Shown: in pieces, positions 52,493-61,862 of the stretch | Layout of the letters: each line of letters opens with the position of its first letter | Numbering within the stretch: the stretch's first letter is position 1 | Notes under the pieces: model-generated | Told to the model about the DNA's origin: nothing | Seen by the model: the letters and a program-made list of their open reading frames with translations, nothing else | The model's database searches: none | Position numbers and translations under genes: made by a program | Assembly (NCBI RefSeq): GCF_000576425.1 | Contig: NZ_KK069993.1 | Coordinates: 1 to 64,000, forward strand | Length of the DNA stretch: 64,000 nucleotides | Direction of reading: 5' to 3' | Source of the DNA: Brachybacterium phenoliresistens | Lineage (GTDB): Bacteria > Actinomycetota > Actinomycetes > Actinomycetales > Dermabacteraceae

Positions 52493-54913
52493 ATGGGCTC
52501 CCCGCTGACGATGACCGACGAGTTCCGCACGGCGCTGGACCTGCTGCTCTCGGGGCGGAGCATGTTCCTCACCGGTCGCGCGGGCACGGGCAAGTCGACG
52601 CTGATCCGCCTGTTCCTGGAGCGCACGGACCGGCGGGCGGTGACCGTGGCCCCCACCGGGATCGCGGCCCTGACCGTGGACGGGTACACGATCCATCGGC
52701 TGTTCTCCTTCCCGCCGGGGGTCAGCGAGGAGACCGTCCGCGGGCCCCGGTATTTCCCGGGGCGCTTCGCCCGGACCCTCGCCGAGCTCGAGGTGCTGAT
52801 CGTCGACGAGGCGTCGATGGTGCGCGCGGACCTGTTCGACGCCCTCGTCGCGGCGCTCGAGCGGTTCGGGCCGAAGCCCGGCGCACCCTTCGGCGGGGTG
52901 CAGCTGGTGCTGGTCGGGGACCTGCACCAGCTGCCGCCGGTGGTGCGGGACTCCGAGGCCGGGTTCATCCAGGAGCGCTTCGGCAGCCCGTACTTCTTCT
53001 CCGCACGGCACTTCGACCGCGACGCCTTCCCCGTCGTCGAGCTGACCACCGTGTTCCGGCAGATCGGCGACGCGCACCTGGTGGACCTGCTGAACCAGGT
53101 GCGCGAGGGGGCACTGCTGGAGGACGCCCGCACCCGGCTGAACACCCGCACCGACCGGGACTTCGAGCCGGCCGAGCACGAGTTCTGGCTGACCCTCGCG
53201 ACCACCAACTCCACCGTGAAGAGCCGCAACGCACGCATGCTCGCGCAGCTGCCCGGGCCCGTCCACCCGTTCGCCGCCGAGATCCGCGGCGACCTGGACG
53301 GCTTCGAGCAGCCCACCGATGCCCGCCTGGACCTCGCCGAGGGCGCCCAGGTCATGATGCTCAGCAACGACCCCTCGGACCGGTGGGTCAACGGGAGCAT
53401 CGGCCGCATCACCCGGATCCGCCGCGATGCGGACGGTCCGGTCGTGGACGTCCGCCTGCGTGAGGGCGAGGAGGTCGAGGTCCGCCCGCACACCTGGGAC
53501 GTGACCCGGCCGCGAGTCGAGGGCGGGCAGCTGCTCCACGACGTCGTCGGCAGCTTCACCCAGCTGCCGATGAAGCTGGCCTGGGCCATCACCATCCACA
53601 AGTCCCAGGGGCAGACCCTGGACCGGGTGGTCGTCGACCTCACCGGCGGTACCTTCGCCAACGGCCAGCTGTACGTGGCGCTGAGCCGGTGCACGAGCCT
53701 GGAGGGCCTGGTGCTGCGCCGCGACGTGCTGCCCCGGGACCTCAAGACGGACCCGCGGGTGCGGCGGTTCCTCACCGCATCGGCCCCGGCGGAGGACGCC
53801 CTGGGCGAGGTGTACCTCGCCGCCCTCATGGTCGGCGAGCGCGGCGACCGCTTCCGGCCGCGGCCCGTGGAGATCGCCGTGGTCACCGATGACGGCGACG
53901 AGGCCTCCACCGTCGTCAACCCGACCATGGACCTGTACCGGGCGCGCACGGAGCACGGCATCACCACCAGTGACGTGCAGCTGGCGCCCGTCCTCGCCGA
54001 GGCCTGGCCGGCGCTGTCCCCGCTGCTGGCCGGTCGCGTCGGCGTGGGCGTCGGGATCGACGAGCTGCTGGGGCACATCGACGTCGAGCTCAAGCGCAAC
54101 GGCCGCCTCGAGCCGATGCCGATGGGCGTCGAGCTGCCCGCCGCCGAGCTCACCAGCGCCGAGCGCACCGCCCTGCGCACCGGCACGGCCCTGGACCGGG
54201 CGCGGGCCGTGCGCGACGCGGCGCTGCGGCTGCGCCGCGAGGCGGCCCACGCGGCCGATGCGACCGACGCGACCGACGCGACCGATGCGACCGACGCGAC
54301 CGACGCGACCGATGCGACCGATGCGACCGATGCGACCGATGCGACCGATGCGACGAGCCTGCCGCTGCTGTCCCCCGTCGGCCAGGTGTTCCCGCAGCTG
54401 CCGCGCGGGCACGGCTACCTGCTGGCCCGCACCACCGGCGCCGCCGGGACGGACGGCCCGACGGGCTTCGTCGTCGGCGGCAACGTCTCGGCCGAGGACG
54501 ACGCCGCCCACCTGCTCGCGCAGTCCCTGGCCGCGGCATGGGAGCGGGTGATCGACGCCGACCAGGTCGCGGTGGACCGTCTGCGCGAGGTCGAGGCCCA
54601 CTACGGGGTGACGGTGCTGCCCGCGGACCTGCAGCTCGAGGGCCCGCCCGACCTCGCGACGCTGCTGCAGCCGGGGGTGCGGGTGTGCTTCACCGGCACC
54701 GTCGTCCACCCCGACCACGGCGTGCTCGAGCGGGAGGAGATGGAGCAGATCGCCGCCCGGCGCGGCCTGCTCCCGGTCGCGAACGTCACCAAGACCCGGA
54801 CCGATGTCCTGGTCGTCGCCGAGCGCGGCAGCCAGTCCGCCAAGTCCCGCAGCGCCGCGAGATGGGGCAAGCCCGTCCTGGTCGCCGAGGACTTCCTCGC
54901 CTGGGCGCTCTGA
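52493..54913 (+). CDS. Pif1-type helicase fused to a DnaQ-like region and a BRCT domain
   Basis: An 806-aa multidomain protein. Residues ~10-440 are a Pif1/RecD-like SF1B helicase: Walker A GRAGTGKST (28-36), VAPTGIAALTVDGYTIHRLF, Walker B LIVDEASM (103-110), VLVGDLHQLPPV and late motifs AITIHKSQGQTLDRV and VALSRCTSLEGL. Residues ~462-590 look like a DEDDh exonuclease (VVNPTMDLYRARTEHGITTSDV) without its catalytic acids. An (Ala-Thr-Asp)10 linker follows, and ~722-806 are a BRCT domain (VCFTGTVVHPDHG...EDFLAWAL). Likely a DNA repair or replication factor. GACAAT sits 7 nt before the ATG. Confidence 0.88.
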   Translation: MGSPLTMTDEFRTALDLLLSGRSMFLTGRAGTGKSTLIRLFLERTDRRAVTVAPTGIAALTVDGYTIHRLFSFPPGVSEETVRGPRYFPGRFARTLAELEVLIVDEASMVRADLFDALVAALERFGPKPGAPFGGVQLVLVGDLHQLPPVVRDSEAGFIQERFGSPYFFSARHFDRDAFPVVELTTVFRQIGDAHLVDLLNQVREGALLEDARTRLNTRTDRDFEPAEHEFWLTLATTNSTVKSRNARMLAQLPGPVHPFAAEIRGDLDGFEQPTDARLDLAEGAQVMMLSNDPSDRWVNGSIGRITRIRRDADGPVVDVRLREGEEVEVRPHTWDVTRPRVEGGQLLHDVVGSFTQLPMKLAWAITIHKSQGQTLDRVVVDLTGGTFANGQLYVALSRCTSLEGLVLRRDVLPRDLKTDPRVRRFLTASAPAEDALGEVYLAALMVGERGDRFRPRPVEIAVVTDDGDEASTVVNPTMDLYRARTEHGITTSDVQLAPVLAEAWPALSPLLAGRVGVGVGIDELLGHIDVELKRNGRLEPMPMGVELPAAELTSAERTALRTGTALDRARAVRDAALRLRREAAHAADATDATDATDATDATDATDATDATDATDATDATSLPLLSPVGQVFPQLPRGHGYLLARTTGAAGTDGPTGFVVGGNVSAEDDAAHLLAQSLAAAWERVIDADQVAVDRLREVEAHYGVTVLPADLQLEGPPDLATLLQPGVRVCFTGTVVHPDHGVLEREEMEQIAARRGLLPVANVTKTRTDVLVVAERGSQSAKSRSAARWGKPVLVAEDFLAWAL
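54260..54349 (+). repeat. Ten tandem 9-bp repeats (gcgaccgay) in the helicase-BRCT gene
   Basis: Ten uninterrupted copies differing only at the last base (C or T), preceded by a variant gcggccgat. They encode (Ala-Thr-Asp)10 between the DnaQ-like and BRCT parts. Changes in copy number stay in frame and would alter linker length. Confidence 0.95.
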
Positions 54914-55064
54914 GGGGGAACTCCCCCGCAGCGCGAGGCCTCCGGGGAATCCCCCGCCGCGTCGCCCTCGGCGCGTCCTGAGCCCTGCGCCGCCTGCTAC
55001 TCCCAGTCGCCGCGCCTATCCTGTCGCGGGCCCCGTCCGCCCCGGACCAGGGCCCGAGCGATCT

Positions 55065-56243
55065 ATGGACGGGACGTGGACCTTGCCTGAGCTGCCCTTC
55101 TCCCGGATTCGCCGACGCCGGCGCCGCCTCGAGCCGGACCTCATCACCTCCGCGGGAACGACCGATGCGCCCGCGGACGCGGAGGACCCGCGCCGGGAGA
55201 CGCCCGCGGGATCCCGCGCCGAGTCGAGCATCGTCGACAGCGCCGTGTACGTCGACGGGGCGCGCATCGCATCCCCCGCCTGCCTCGCCGACTCGTACCG
55301 GGCGCTGCGCTCCCAGGAGGACGCGGTGGGCTGGATCGGCCTCTACCGCCCGGGGCAGGACGACCTGGCGAGCCTGGCCGCGGAGTTCGACCTGCACGAG
55401 CTGGCCGTCGAGGACGCGATCCTCGCCCATCAGCGCCCCAAGATCGAGCGGTACGACGACACCCTGTTCGTGGTGCTGCGCGCCGCCCGCTACCTCGACG
55501 ACGTCGAGGAGGTCGAGTTCGGGGAGGTGCACCTCTTCGTCGGCCCCGACTTCGTGCTCACCGTCCGGCACAGCGAGTCCCCGGACCTCTCCGCCGTGCG
55601 CCGCCGCCTGGAGTCCAACCCCGAGCTGCTGCGCCTGGGGCCGGAGGCGATCCTCTACGCGGTCCTGGACCGGGTGGTCGACGGCTATGCACCGGTCGTC
55701 GCGGGGCTGTCCAACGACATCGACGAGATCGAGACCCAGGTGTTCCTGCGCGACCCCGGGGTCTCGCGGCGCATCTACGAGCTCTCCCGCGAGGTGATCG
55801 AGTTCGAGCGCGCCACCAAGCCCCTGCTGGCAGTGCTGAGCAGCCTGGGCGCCGGCTTCCAGAAGTACGGCACCGACGAGGAGCTCCAGCGCTAGCTGCG
55901 CGATGTCGAGGACCACCTGGTGCAGGTCGTCGAGCACGTGAGCGGGTTCCGCGAGATGCTGCGCGACATCCTCACCGTGAACGCCACGCTCGTCGCTCAG
56001 GCGCAGAACGAGGAGATGCAGAAGCTCAGCGAGCTCAGCGTGGCCCAGGGCGAGGAGGTCAAGAAGATCTCCGCCTGGGCGGCGATCCTCTTCGCCCCGC
56101 AGATCGTCGGCACCGTGTACGGGATGAACTTCGACCGCATGCCCGAGCTGCACTGGGCGTACGGCTACCCCTTCGCCCTGGTGATGATGCTGGCCGTCGC
56201 CGTCGCCCTGTACGCCGCCTTCCGCCGCCGCGGCTGGATCTGA
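55065..56243 (+). pseudogene. corA: corA magnesium/cobalt transporter interrupted by an in-frame TAG
   Basis: The frame encodes a CorA-type Mg2+/Co2+ channel of 392 aa if read through. Residues 1-276 are the cytoplasmic domain; codon 277 is TAG (55893-55895). The same frame then continues without another stop through LRDVEDHLVQVVEHVSGFRE, the pore helix with the intact signature YGMNF, the second membrane segment and a normal C-terminus RRRGWI. Homologues usually have Tyr here, so one base change (TAC to TAG) explains it. As read, the product would lack both membrane segments. TATCCT (55017-55022) is a good -10. Confidence 0.9.
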
Positions 56244-56335
56244 TCCCTCGGAGGCCATGACCGGCCTCGGCAACGGAACGGTCACGGCGCCCCGGCGGCC
56301 TGGGAGCGGCTGCCTCCCGATGGAAGCATGACGGG

Positions 56336-56641
56336 ATGAAGGTGATCGATCATCGCGAAGGCTCCTGGTACCTGCTGCAGGAGGACGAGGAGCTGCTCCT
56401 CGAAGCCCACTGCGAGCACCGGTCCTTCGGCTACAGCGTGCTCATCGTCCTGAACCTGTCCGAGCGCCGCGCATACCTGCGCCGCGGGCCCGATGCGCTG
56501 GACGACCTGGCCCGGGCGATCGACGCCTCCGCCCCCGTCGCCCGGGGCTCGGCGTCCCGGTACCGCGATCGCGACCGCACCAGCATGCTCGGCCACGAGG
56601 TGACCGAAGCGGTGCGCGCCTGGCAGGCCGCGACCGTCTGA
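56336..56641 (+). CDS. Small hypothetical protein
   Basis: A 101-aa soluble protein. It starts MKVIDHREGSWYLLQEDEELLLEAHCEH and contains GYSVLIVLNLSERRAYLRRG, a beta-rich start followed by helices. No family recognised. It sits alone after corA and converges with the NAD operon. A -10 or ribosome site is not clear, but the frame and codon pattern (G/C third bases) support a real gene. Confidence 0.65.
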   Translation: MKVIDHREGSWYLLQEDEELLLEAHCEHRSFGYSVLIVLNLSERRAYLRRGPDALDDLARAIDASAPVARGSASRYRDRDRTSMLGHEVTEAVRAWQAATV

Positions 56642-56695
56642 CCGGTCGGCGGGATCTCGATCCCGGCGGGCGCGCGGCTCAGCGAGCCGCGCCGC

Positions 56696-57817
56696 TCAGC
56701 GCCCGCCCAGCACGTCCTCGACGGCGGCGGCCGCGCGGTCCACGTCCTCGGGGGTGGTGGTCGGGGCGAGCGTGAGGCGCACGGCGGTCTGCGCGATCTC
56801 GCGGTCGATGCCGAGCGCCGTGAGCACGTGCGAGGGCTCGTCGCTGCCGGCCGCGCAGGCCGATCCGCTCGAGGCGATGACGCCGCGCTCCTCGAGGTCC
56901 AGCAGGATCGATTCGCCGCTGACGCCGGGGAAGCAGAACGAGGCATGGGCGGGATGCCGCGGCGCGCGGGGCCCGGTGAGCAGGGCGCCGTCGTAGGCCG
57001 CCAGGACCCGGCCGATCAGCCGGTCCCGCAGCGCGGCCAGGCGCGCGGCCTTCTCCTCCCGCTCCGCCTCGGCCAGCTCGAGAGCGACGGCGAGCGCGAC
57101 GGCGAAGGCGACGTTCTCGGTCCCGGACCGGCGCCCGGACTCCTGGCCGCCGCCGTGGATCACCGGCTCCAGCGGAAGGCGACCGCGGATCATCGCCAGG
57201 CCCGTGCCCTTGGGGGCGCCGAGCTTGTGGCCGGACAGCGTGATCGCATCGGCCCCCAGGCCCCGCAGGTCCAGGAACCCGGCGGCCTGCACCGCGTCGG
57301 TGTGCAGCAGGGCGCCGACCTCGTGCGCGGCGTCGGCGAGCGCGGGGATGTCCGCGACCGCGCCGATCTCGTTGTTGGCGTAGGCGAGGGAGACCAGGGT
57401 CGTGTCCGGGCGCAGCACGGCGCGCAGGGCGTCGGGCGTGACGACCCCGCCTGCGCCGACCTCGGCGAAGGAGACCTCGAACCCGTGGATCCGCGCCAGG
57501 TGATCCACGCTCTCGAGCACGGCCTCGTGCTCGATCGGCGAGGTCACCAGGTGGCGGCCGCGCGGGGCGGCGAGGGCGAGCCCCTTGATGGCGAGGTTCG
57601 CGCCCTCGGTGCCGCCGCTGGTGAAGACGACGTCGCTGCGCCGCACGCCGAGCACCGCGGCGGCCCGGCGGCGGGCGTCCTCGAGCCCGGCGGCCGCGGC
57701 CTCCCCGGCCGTGTGGTGGCTGGACGGGTTGCCGAAGGTGCCGGTGAGGTACGGCCAGGCCGCCTCGAGGGCTTCCCGGCGCACCGGGGTGGTGGCGGCG
57801 TTGTCGAGGTACAGCAT
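56696..57817 (-). CDS. NifS/IscS-like cysteine desulfurase
   Basis: A 373-aa PLP enzyme converting cysteine to alanine and enzyme-bound persulfide. Motifs: YLDNAATTPVRREALEA, SGGTEGANLAI, SPIEHEAVLES (His), HTDAVQAAGFLDL (Asp), the PLP Lys in TLSGHKLGAPKGTG and the active Cys in SSGSACAAGSDEPSHVL. It is the last gene of the nrtR-nadABC operon, 2 nt after nadC. A NifS next to nadA commonly supplies sulfur for the [4Fe-4S] cluster of quinolinate synthase, and that is its likely role here. Confidence 0.94.
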   Translation of the reverse strand: MLYLDNAATTPVRREALEAAWPYLTGTFGNPSSHHTAGEAAAAGLEDARRRAAAVLGVRRSDVVFTSGGTEGANLAIKGLALAAPRGRHLVTSPIEHEAVLESVDHLARIHGFEVSFAEVGAGGVVTPDALRAVLRPDTTLVSLAYANNEIGAVADIPALADAAHEVGALLHTDAVQAAGFLDLRGLGADAITLSGHKLGAPKGTGLAMIRGRLPLEPVIHGGGQESGRRSGTENVAFAVALAVALELAEAEREEKAARLAALRDRLIGRVLAAYDGALLTGPRAPRHPAHASFCFPGVSGESILLDLEERGVIASSGSACAAGSDEPSHVLTALGIDREIAQTAVRLTLAPTTTPEDVDRAAAAVEDVLGGR

Positions 57818-57819
57818 GC

Positions 57820-58701
57820 TCAGGACGCCGCCCGGTCGGCAGGGTCCCCGGCGCGGACCTGCACATCCAGCCCCAGGTCGAGGCTGCGCACCGAATGGGT
57901 GAGCGCCCCGGAGGAGATCACGTCCACGCCCGTGCGGGCGATCGCGCCGACGGTCTCCAGGGTGACGTTCCCGCTGGCCTCGACGACGGCGCGGCCGGCG
58001 ACGATCTCGACGCCGCGGACCAGGTCCTCGAGGGAGAAGTTGTCGAGCATGATCACGTCGACGCCGCCGGCGATCACCGGCTCGATCTGGTCGAGGCGGT
58101 CGACCTCGACCTCCATCCGCGTGGTGTGGCCCAGGCGCTCGCGGGCCGCGCGGATCGCGCCGGTGAGGTCCAGGCCCTGCTCGCGCAGCACGGCGAGGTG
58201 GTTGTCCTTGGCCATCACCGCGTCCGAGAGGGAGAAGCGGTGGTTGATGCCGCCGCCCGCGCGCACCGCGTGCCGCTCGACGGCGCGCAGGCCCGGCGTG
58301 GTCTTGCGGGTATCGGTGATCCGCGCGCCCGTGCCGGCGACGGCGTCGACGAACGCCCGGGTGAGGGTGGCGATGCCGGACATGCGCTGGGTGAAGTTCA
58401 GGGCGATCCGCTCGGCCTGGACGACGGCGCGGGCCGGTCCCTCGACGGCGGCCAGCACGTCGCCGGCGGCGAAGGCGTCGCCGTCGGCGGCGTGCAGGGT
58501 CACCTGCACGGCCGGGTCGGTGAGGCGGAACGCGGCGGCAAACACCTCGGCGCCGGCGAGCACTCCGGCCTCGCGGGCGCGCAGCTCGGCCCGGGCCCGG
58601 GCGGTCGCGGGCAGGAACGCCTCGCCGGTCGCGTCGCCCCAGGGGGCGTCCTCGGCGAGGGCCGCGGCGACGACACGGTCGATGTGGGCGGGGGTGAGCA
58701 T
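57820..58701 (-). CDS. nadC: Quinolinate phosphoribosyltransferase (nicotinate-nucleotide pyrophosphorylase)
   Basis: A 293-aa enzyme turning quinolinate and PRPP into nicotinate mononucleotide, the third step of de novo NAD synthesis. Family blocks: EDAPWGDATGEAFL, LNFTQRMSGIATLTRAFVD, TRKTTPGLRAVERHAVRAGGGINHRFSLSD (PRPP and quinolinate site Arg/Lys/His), AKDNHL, MLDNFSLEDL, and VEASGNVTLETV. GGAGG precedes the ATG. The gap to nadB is 18 nt. Confidence 0.97.
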   Translation of the reverse strand: MLTPAHIDRVVAAALAEDAPWGDATGEAFLPATARARAELRAREAGVLAGAEVFAAAFRLTDPAVQVTLHAADGDAFAAGDVLAAVEGPARAVVQAERIALNFTQRMSGIATLTRAFVDAVAGTGARITDTRKTTPGLRAVERHAVRAGGGINHRFSLSDAVMAKDNHLAVLREQGLDLTGAIRAARERLGHTTRMEVEVDRLDQIEPVIAGGVDVIMLDNFSLEDLVRGVEIVAGRAVVEASGNVTLETVGAIARTGVDVISSGALTHSVRSLDLGLDVQVRAGDPADRAAS

Positions 58702-58719
58702 GGGGCCTCCAGGGCGGGA

Positions 58720-60498
58720 TCAGCGCGTGGGCTGCAGGGGTCGAGGGGACGGGAGGGGCGGGAGATCGACGAGCTCGTCCCCGCGCGGGAAGCTCGGGTC
58801 GGGCTCCCGCGCGGCGGCCGAGGCGGCCTCGCGCTTCGGGGCGTCCTGCGGGTGCGCCGGGACCGGATCATCGGCCGCATCCCGGCGGTGGTGCGCGCCG
58901 ACGGAGCCGGGTCGGGCGAGCGCCGCCTCGACCACGCAGCGGGCCAGGTGCAGGAGGTTGCGGTCCTCGAGCGCGGCAAGGGTGGTCGGCGCGGGCGGGG
59001 CCCAGGTCGCGAGGATGCGGGCGGCCTCCTCCAGCTCCGCGCCGGTGCGCAGCAGGCCGACCTGCCGCCACATGAGCTCCTGCAGCTGGGCGCGGGTCCA
59101 GTCCCGGCTGGCCGATGCTCCTTGGTCGGTGCCGGCCGCCGCGGTGCCGGGCCGAGCGGTGCTGCGATGGTCGGGGGCGGTTGCCTCGGCGAGCTGCGGC
59201 CGCTCGGCCGCGGCGAGGAACCCCGCGGCGACGGCGGCGGTCCGCGCCTCGGCGAGGGCGGCATCGGCCGCGCGGGCGCCGAAGACGGTCCCCTCGAGCA
59301 GGGAGTTCGAGGCGAGGCGGTTCGCGCCGTGCACGCCGGTGCGGGCGCACTCCCCCGCCGCGAACAGGCCCGGCACGGTGGTGCGGCCGTCGAGATCGGT
59401 GAGGATCCCGCCCATCATGTAGTGCGCCGCCGGGGTGACGGGCACGCCCTCGCGCGCCCAGTCGAAGCCGGCCGCGCGCACCGCGGCGTCGATGGTCGGG
59501 AAGCGGCGCGCCAGCAGCCGCGCCCGCTCGTCCGCGTCGATGCCGGCGGGGCCGATGGCGGTGGCGTCCAGCAGCACGGGCCGACCGCCCTGCGCCTGCA
59601 TGACCTGCACGATCGCGCGGGCGACGACGTCGCGCGGGGCGAGCTCGGCCCGCGGGTCGATCCGGGGCATGAAGCGGTCGCCGTGGGCGTCGCGCAGCAG
59701 CGCCCCCTCGCCGCGCACCGCCTCGGAGACGAGGAACGATCCCGCACCGCTCCCGGCGGCGAGCGCCGTCGGATGGAACTGGCAGAACTCGAGATCGGCC
59801 AGCCGGGCGCCGGCGCGCCGAGCGGCGGCCATCCCGTCCCCGGTGGCGACCGCGGGGTTCGTGGTGTGGGCGTAGAGCTGCCCGGCGCCGCCCGTGGCCA
59901 GGACCACCGCCCCGGCCCGGACGGTGAGCTCCCGGCCATCGGCCGCGAGGAAGCGGGCGCCGCGCACGGCGCCGTCCTCGACCACCAGGTCCACCAGCGC
60001 GGCCTGCTCGCGCACCGGAATGCCGCGGGCGCGGACGGCCGCGACCAGCGCGGTCTCGATGGCGAGGCCGGTCGCGTCGCCGCCCGCATGGAGGATGCGG
60101 GGGCGGCCATGGGCGCCCTCCAGCCCCAGGGCGTGCGGGCTGCCGGGCCCGTCGGTGCGATCGAAGGCGACCCCGAGGGCGATGAGCTCCGCGATGCGCT
60201 CCGGGCCCTCCTCGCACAGCACGCGGACGGCCTCGGGCTCGGCGAGGCCCGCCCCGGCGGCCAGGGTGTCCGCCGCATGGGCGGCGGGGGTGTCGCCCGG
60301 ACCGACGGCTCCGGCGATGCCGCCCTGGGCGAGGCGGGTGGCGCCGTCGGCGAGCTCGCCCTTGGTCACCACGAGCACGCGGGCGGAGGCATCGGCCCGC
60401 AGCGCGGCGCTGAGCCCCGCGATGCCCGAGCCGATGACCAGCACGTCCACGGCCTCCTCGGGCGCGGCCGCGCCGGGCGCGCTGCGGCGCGCGGTCAT
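58720..60498 (-). CDS. nadB: L-aspartate oxidase
   Basis: A 592-aa flavoprotein oxidising L-aspartate to iminoaspartate for NadA. The N-terminal FAD motif is VLVIGSGIAGLSAALRA. GGIAGAVGPGDTPAAHAADTLAAGAGL, LATGGAGQLYAHTTNP, QFHPTAL, and PAAHYMMGGILTDLDGRTTVPGLFAAGECARTGVHGANRLASNSLLEG are all typical. The C-terminal ~70 residues after the helical domain are Ala/Pro-rich and longer than usual. It starts 1 nt after the nadA stop. Confidence 0.97.
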   Translation of the reverse strand: MTARRSAPGAAAPEEAVDVLVIGSGIAGLSAALRADASARVLVVTKGELADGATRLAQGGIAGAVGPGDTPAAHAADTLAAGAGLAEPEAVRVLCEEGPERIAELIALGVAFDRTDGPGSPHALGLEGAHGRPRILHAGGDATGLAIETALVAAVRARGIPVREQAALVDLVVEDGAVRGARFLAADGRELTVRAGAVVLATGGAGQLYAHTTNPAVATGDGMAAARRAGARLADLEFCQFHPTALAAGSGAGSFLVSEAVRGEGALLRDAHGDRFMPRIDPRAELAPRDVVARAIVQVMQAQGGRPVLLDATAIGPAGIDADERARLLARRFPTIDAAVRAAGFDWAREGVPVTPAAHYMMGGILTDLDGRTTVPGLFAAGECARTGVHGANRLASNSLLEGTVFGARAADAALAEARTAAVAAGFLAAAERPQLAEATAPDHRSTARPGTAAAGTDQGASASRDWTRAQLQELMWRQVGLLRTGAELEEAARILATWAPPAPTTLAALEDRNLLHLARCVVEAALARPGSVGAHHRRDAADDPVPAHPQDAPKREAASAAAREPDPSFPRGDELVDLPPLPSPRPLQPTR

Positions 60499-60499
60499 G

Positions 60500-61822
60500 T
60501 CAGGCCTCCGCCCCGGCGGTCCCCCGGGCGGGAGCCGCGGAGCCGGGCTTGGCGGCGAGCATCCGCTCCAGCGCCAGGCGCGCGGGCTCGGCGACGTCGT
60601 CGGAGACGGTGATGCGGTTGATGACCTCGCCCTCCAGCAGCGACTCGAGCGCCCAGGCGAGGTATCCGGGGTGGATGCGGTACATCGTCGAGCAGGGGCA
60701 CACCACCGGGTCCAGGCAGAAGATCTCGTGCTGGGGGTGCTGGGCGTTCAGGCGCTGGACGAGGTTGATCTCGGTGCCGATCGCGAAGGTCGTCGGTTCG
60801 GCGGCGCCCTCGATGGCCTTGCGGATGTAGTCGGTGGAGCCGGCCTCGTCGGCCGCGTCGACCACGGGCATCGGGCATTCGGGGTGGACGATCACGCGCA
60901 CGCCCGGGTGCTCGGCGCGGGCCTTGTCGATCTGCGCGGTGGTGAAGCGCTTGTGCACCGAGCAGAAGCCGTGCCACAGCACGACCTTCGCGTCCTGGAG
61001 GGTCTGCTCGTCGTTGCCGCCGAGGGCCTTGCGCGGGTTCCACATCGGCATCTGCTCGAGGCCGATGCCCATGGCCTTGGCGGTGTTGCGGCCCAGGTGC
61101 TGGTCCGGGAAGAACAGCACCCGCTGGCCGCGCGCGAACGCCCACTCCAGCACCGTCGCGGCGTTCGAGGAGGTGCACACGATCCCGCCGTGGCGGCCGC
61201 AGAAGCCCTTCAGCGCGGCCGAGGAGTTCATGTAGGTCACGGGGATGATCGGGACCCGCCCCTCGGCGTCGGGCTCGGTCCCGTAGATCTCGGTGAGCTG
61301 CTCCCAGCACTCCTCGACCTGGTCGATGTCGGCCATGTCGGCCATCGAGCAGCCGGCGGCGAGGTTCGGGAGGATGACGGCCTGCTCGGGGGTGGAGAGC
61401 AGGTCCGCGGTCTCGGCCATGAAGTGCACGCCGCAGAAGATGATCGCCTCCGCCTCGGTGTGCGCCTTCGCGGCGTTGGCGAGCTGGAAGGAGTCGCCCA
61501 CGTAGTCGGCGTACTGGACGACCTCGTCGCGCTGGTAGAAGTGGCCCAGGACCACGACCTTCTCCCCCAGCTGCGCCTTGGCGGCGCGGATGCGCGCATC
61601 GAGCTCCTCGCGGCTCGCCTCGCGGTACTGGGCGGGGATCTCGCCCTGGCGCGGGGAGGCGGCCGGGATCGGATCGGCCATCGAGGCGCCGGGCCCGTAG
61701 CCGGGGTCGCGCGCGTCGACGTCCCAGGGGGCGTCCAGCAGCTGGGTGGAGCAGGTGCTGCCGGCGGCGGCGCCGCGGGAGATGTCGCGGATGGTCAGGT
61801 CGACCGATGCGGTGGTGGTCAT
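60500..61822 (-). CDS. nadA: Quinolinate synthase NadA
   Basis: A 440-aa [4Fe-4S] enzyme condensing iminoaspartate with dihydroxyacetone phosphate. Cluster cysteines are expected in FCGVHFMAETADLL, in GFCGRHGGIVCTSSNAATVL and near the C-terminal CLDPVVCPCSTMYRIHP. GHFYQRDEVVQYADYVGDS and HPECPMPVVDAADEAGSTDYI match the substrate-binding regions. It is the larger NadA form with a ~60-residue N-terminal extension. It follows nrtR by 40 nt and leads nadB-nadC-nifS. Confidence 0.97.
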   Translation of the reverse strand: MTTTASVDLTIRDISRGAAAGSTCSTQLLDAPWDVDARDPGYGPGASMADPIPAASPRQGEIPAQYREASREELDARIRAAKAQLGEKVVVLGHFYQRDEVVQYADYVGDSFQLANAAKAHTEAEAIIFCGVHFMAETADLLSTPEQAVILPNLAAGCSMADMADIDQVEECWEQLTEIYGTEPDAEGRVPIIPVTYMNSSAALKGFCGRHGGIVCTSSNAATVLEWAFARGQRVLFFPDQHLGRNTAKAMGIGLEQMPMWNPRKALGGNDEQTLQDAKVVLWHGFCSVHKRFTTAQIDKARAEHPGVRVIVHPECPMPVVDAADEAGSTDYIRKAIEGAAEPTTFAIGTEINLVQRLNAQHPQHEIFCLDPVVCPCSTMYRIHPGYLAWALESLLEGEVINRITVSDDVAEPARLALERMLAAKPGSAAPARGTAGAEA

Positions 61823-61862
61823 CGTGTCTCCTCGGGGTGGGTGGGGCGGATCGGGGCGGGGG

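Noticed and set aside
54260..54349. Tandem repeats considered as a CRISPR array
   Set aside because: Units are 9 bp with no spacers and are in frame inside a helicase gene.
55065..55895. CorA frame considered as a complete short protein of 276 aa
   Set aside because: It would lack both membrane segments and the GMN signature, which lie intact in the same frame after the TAG.
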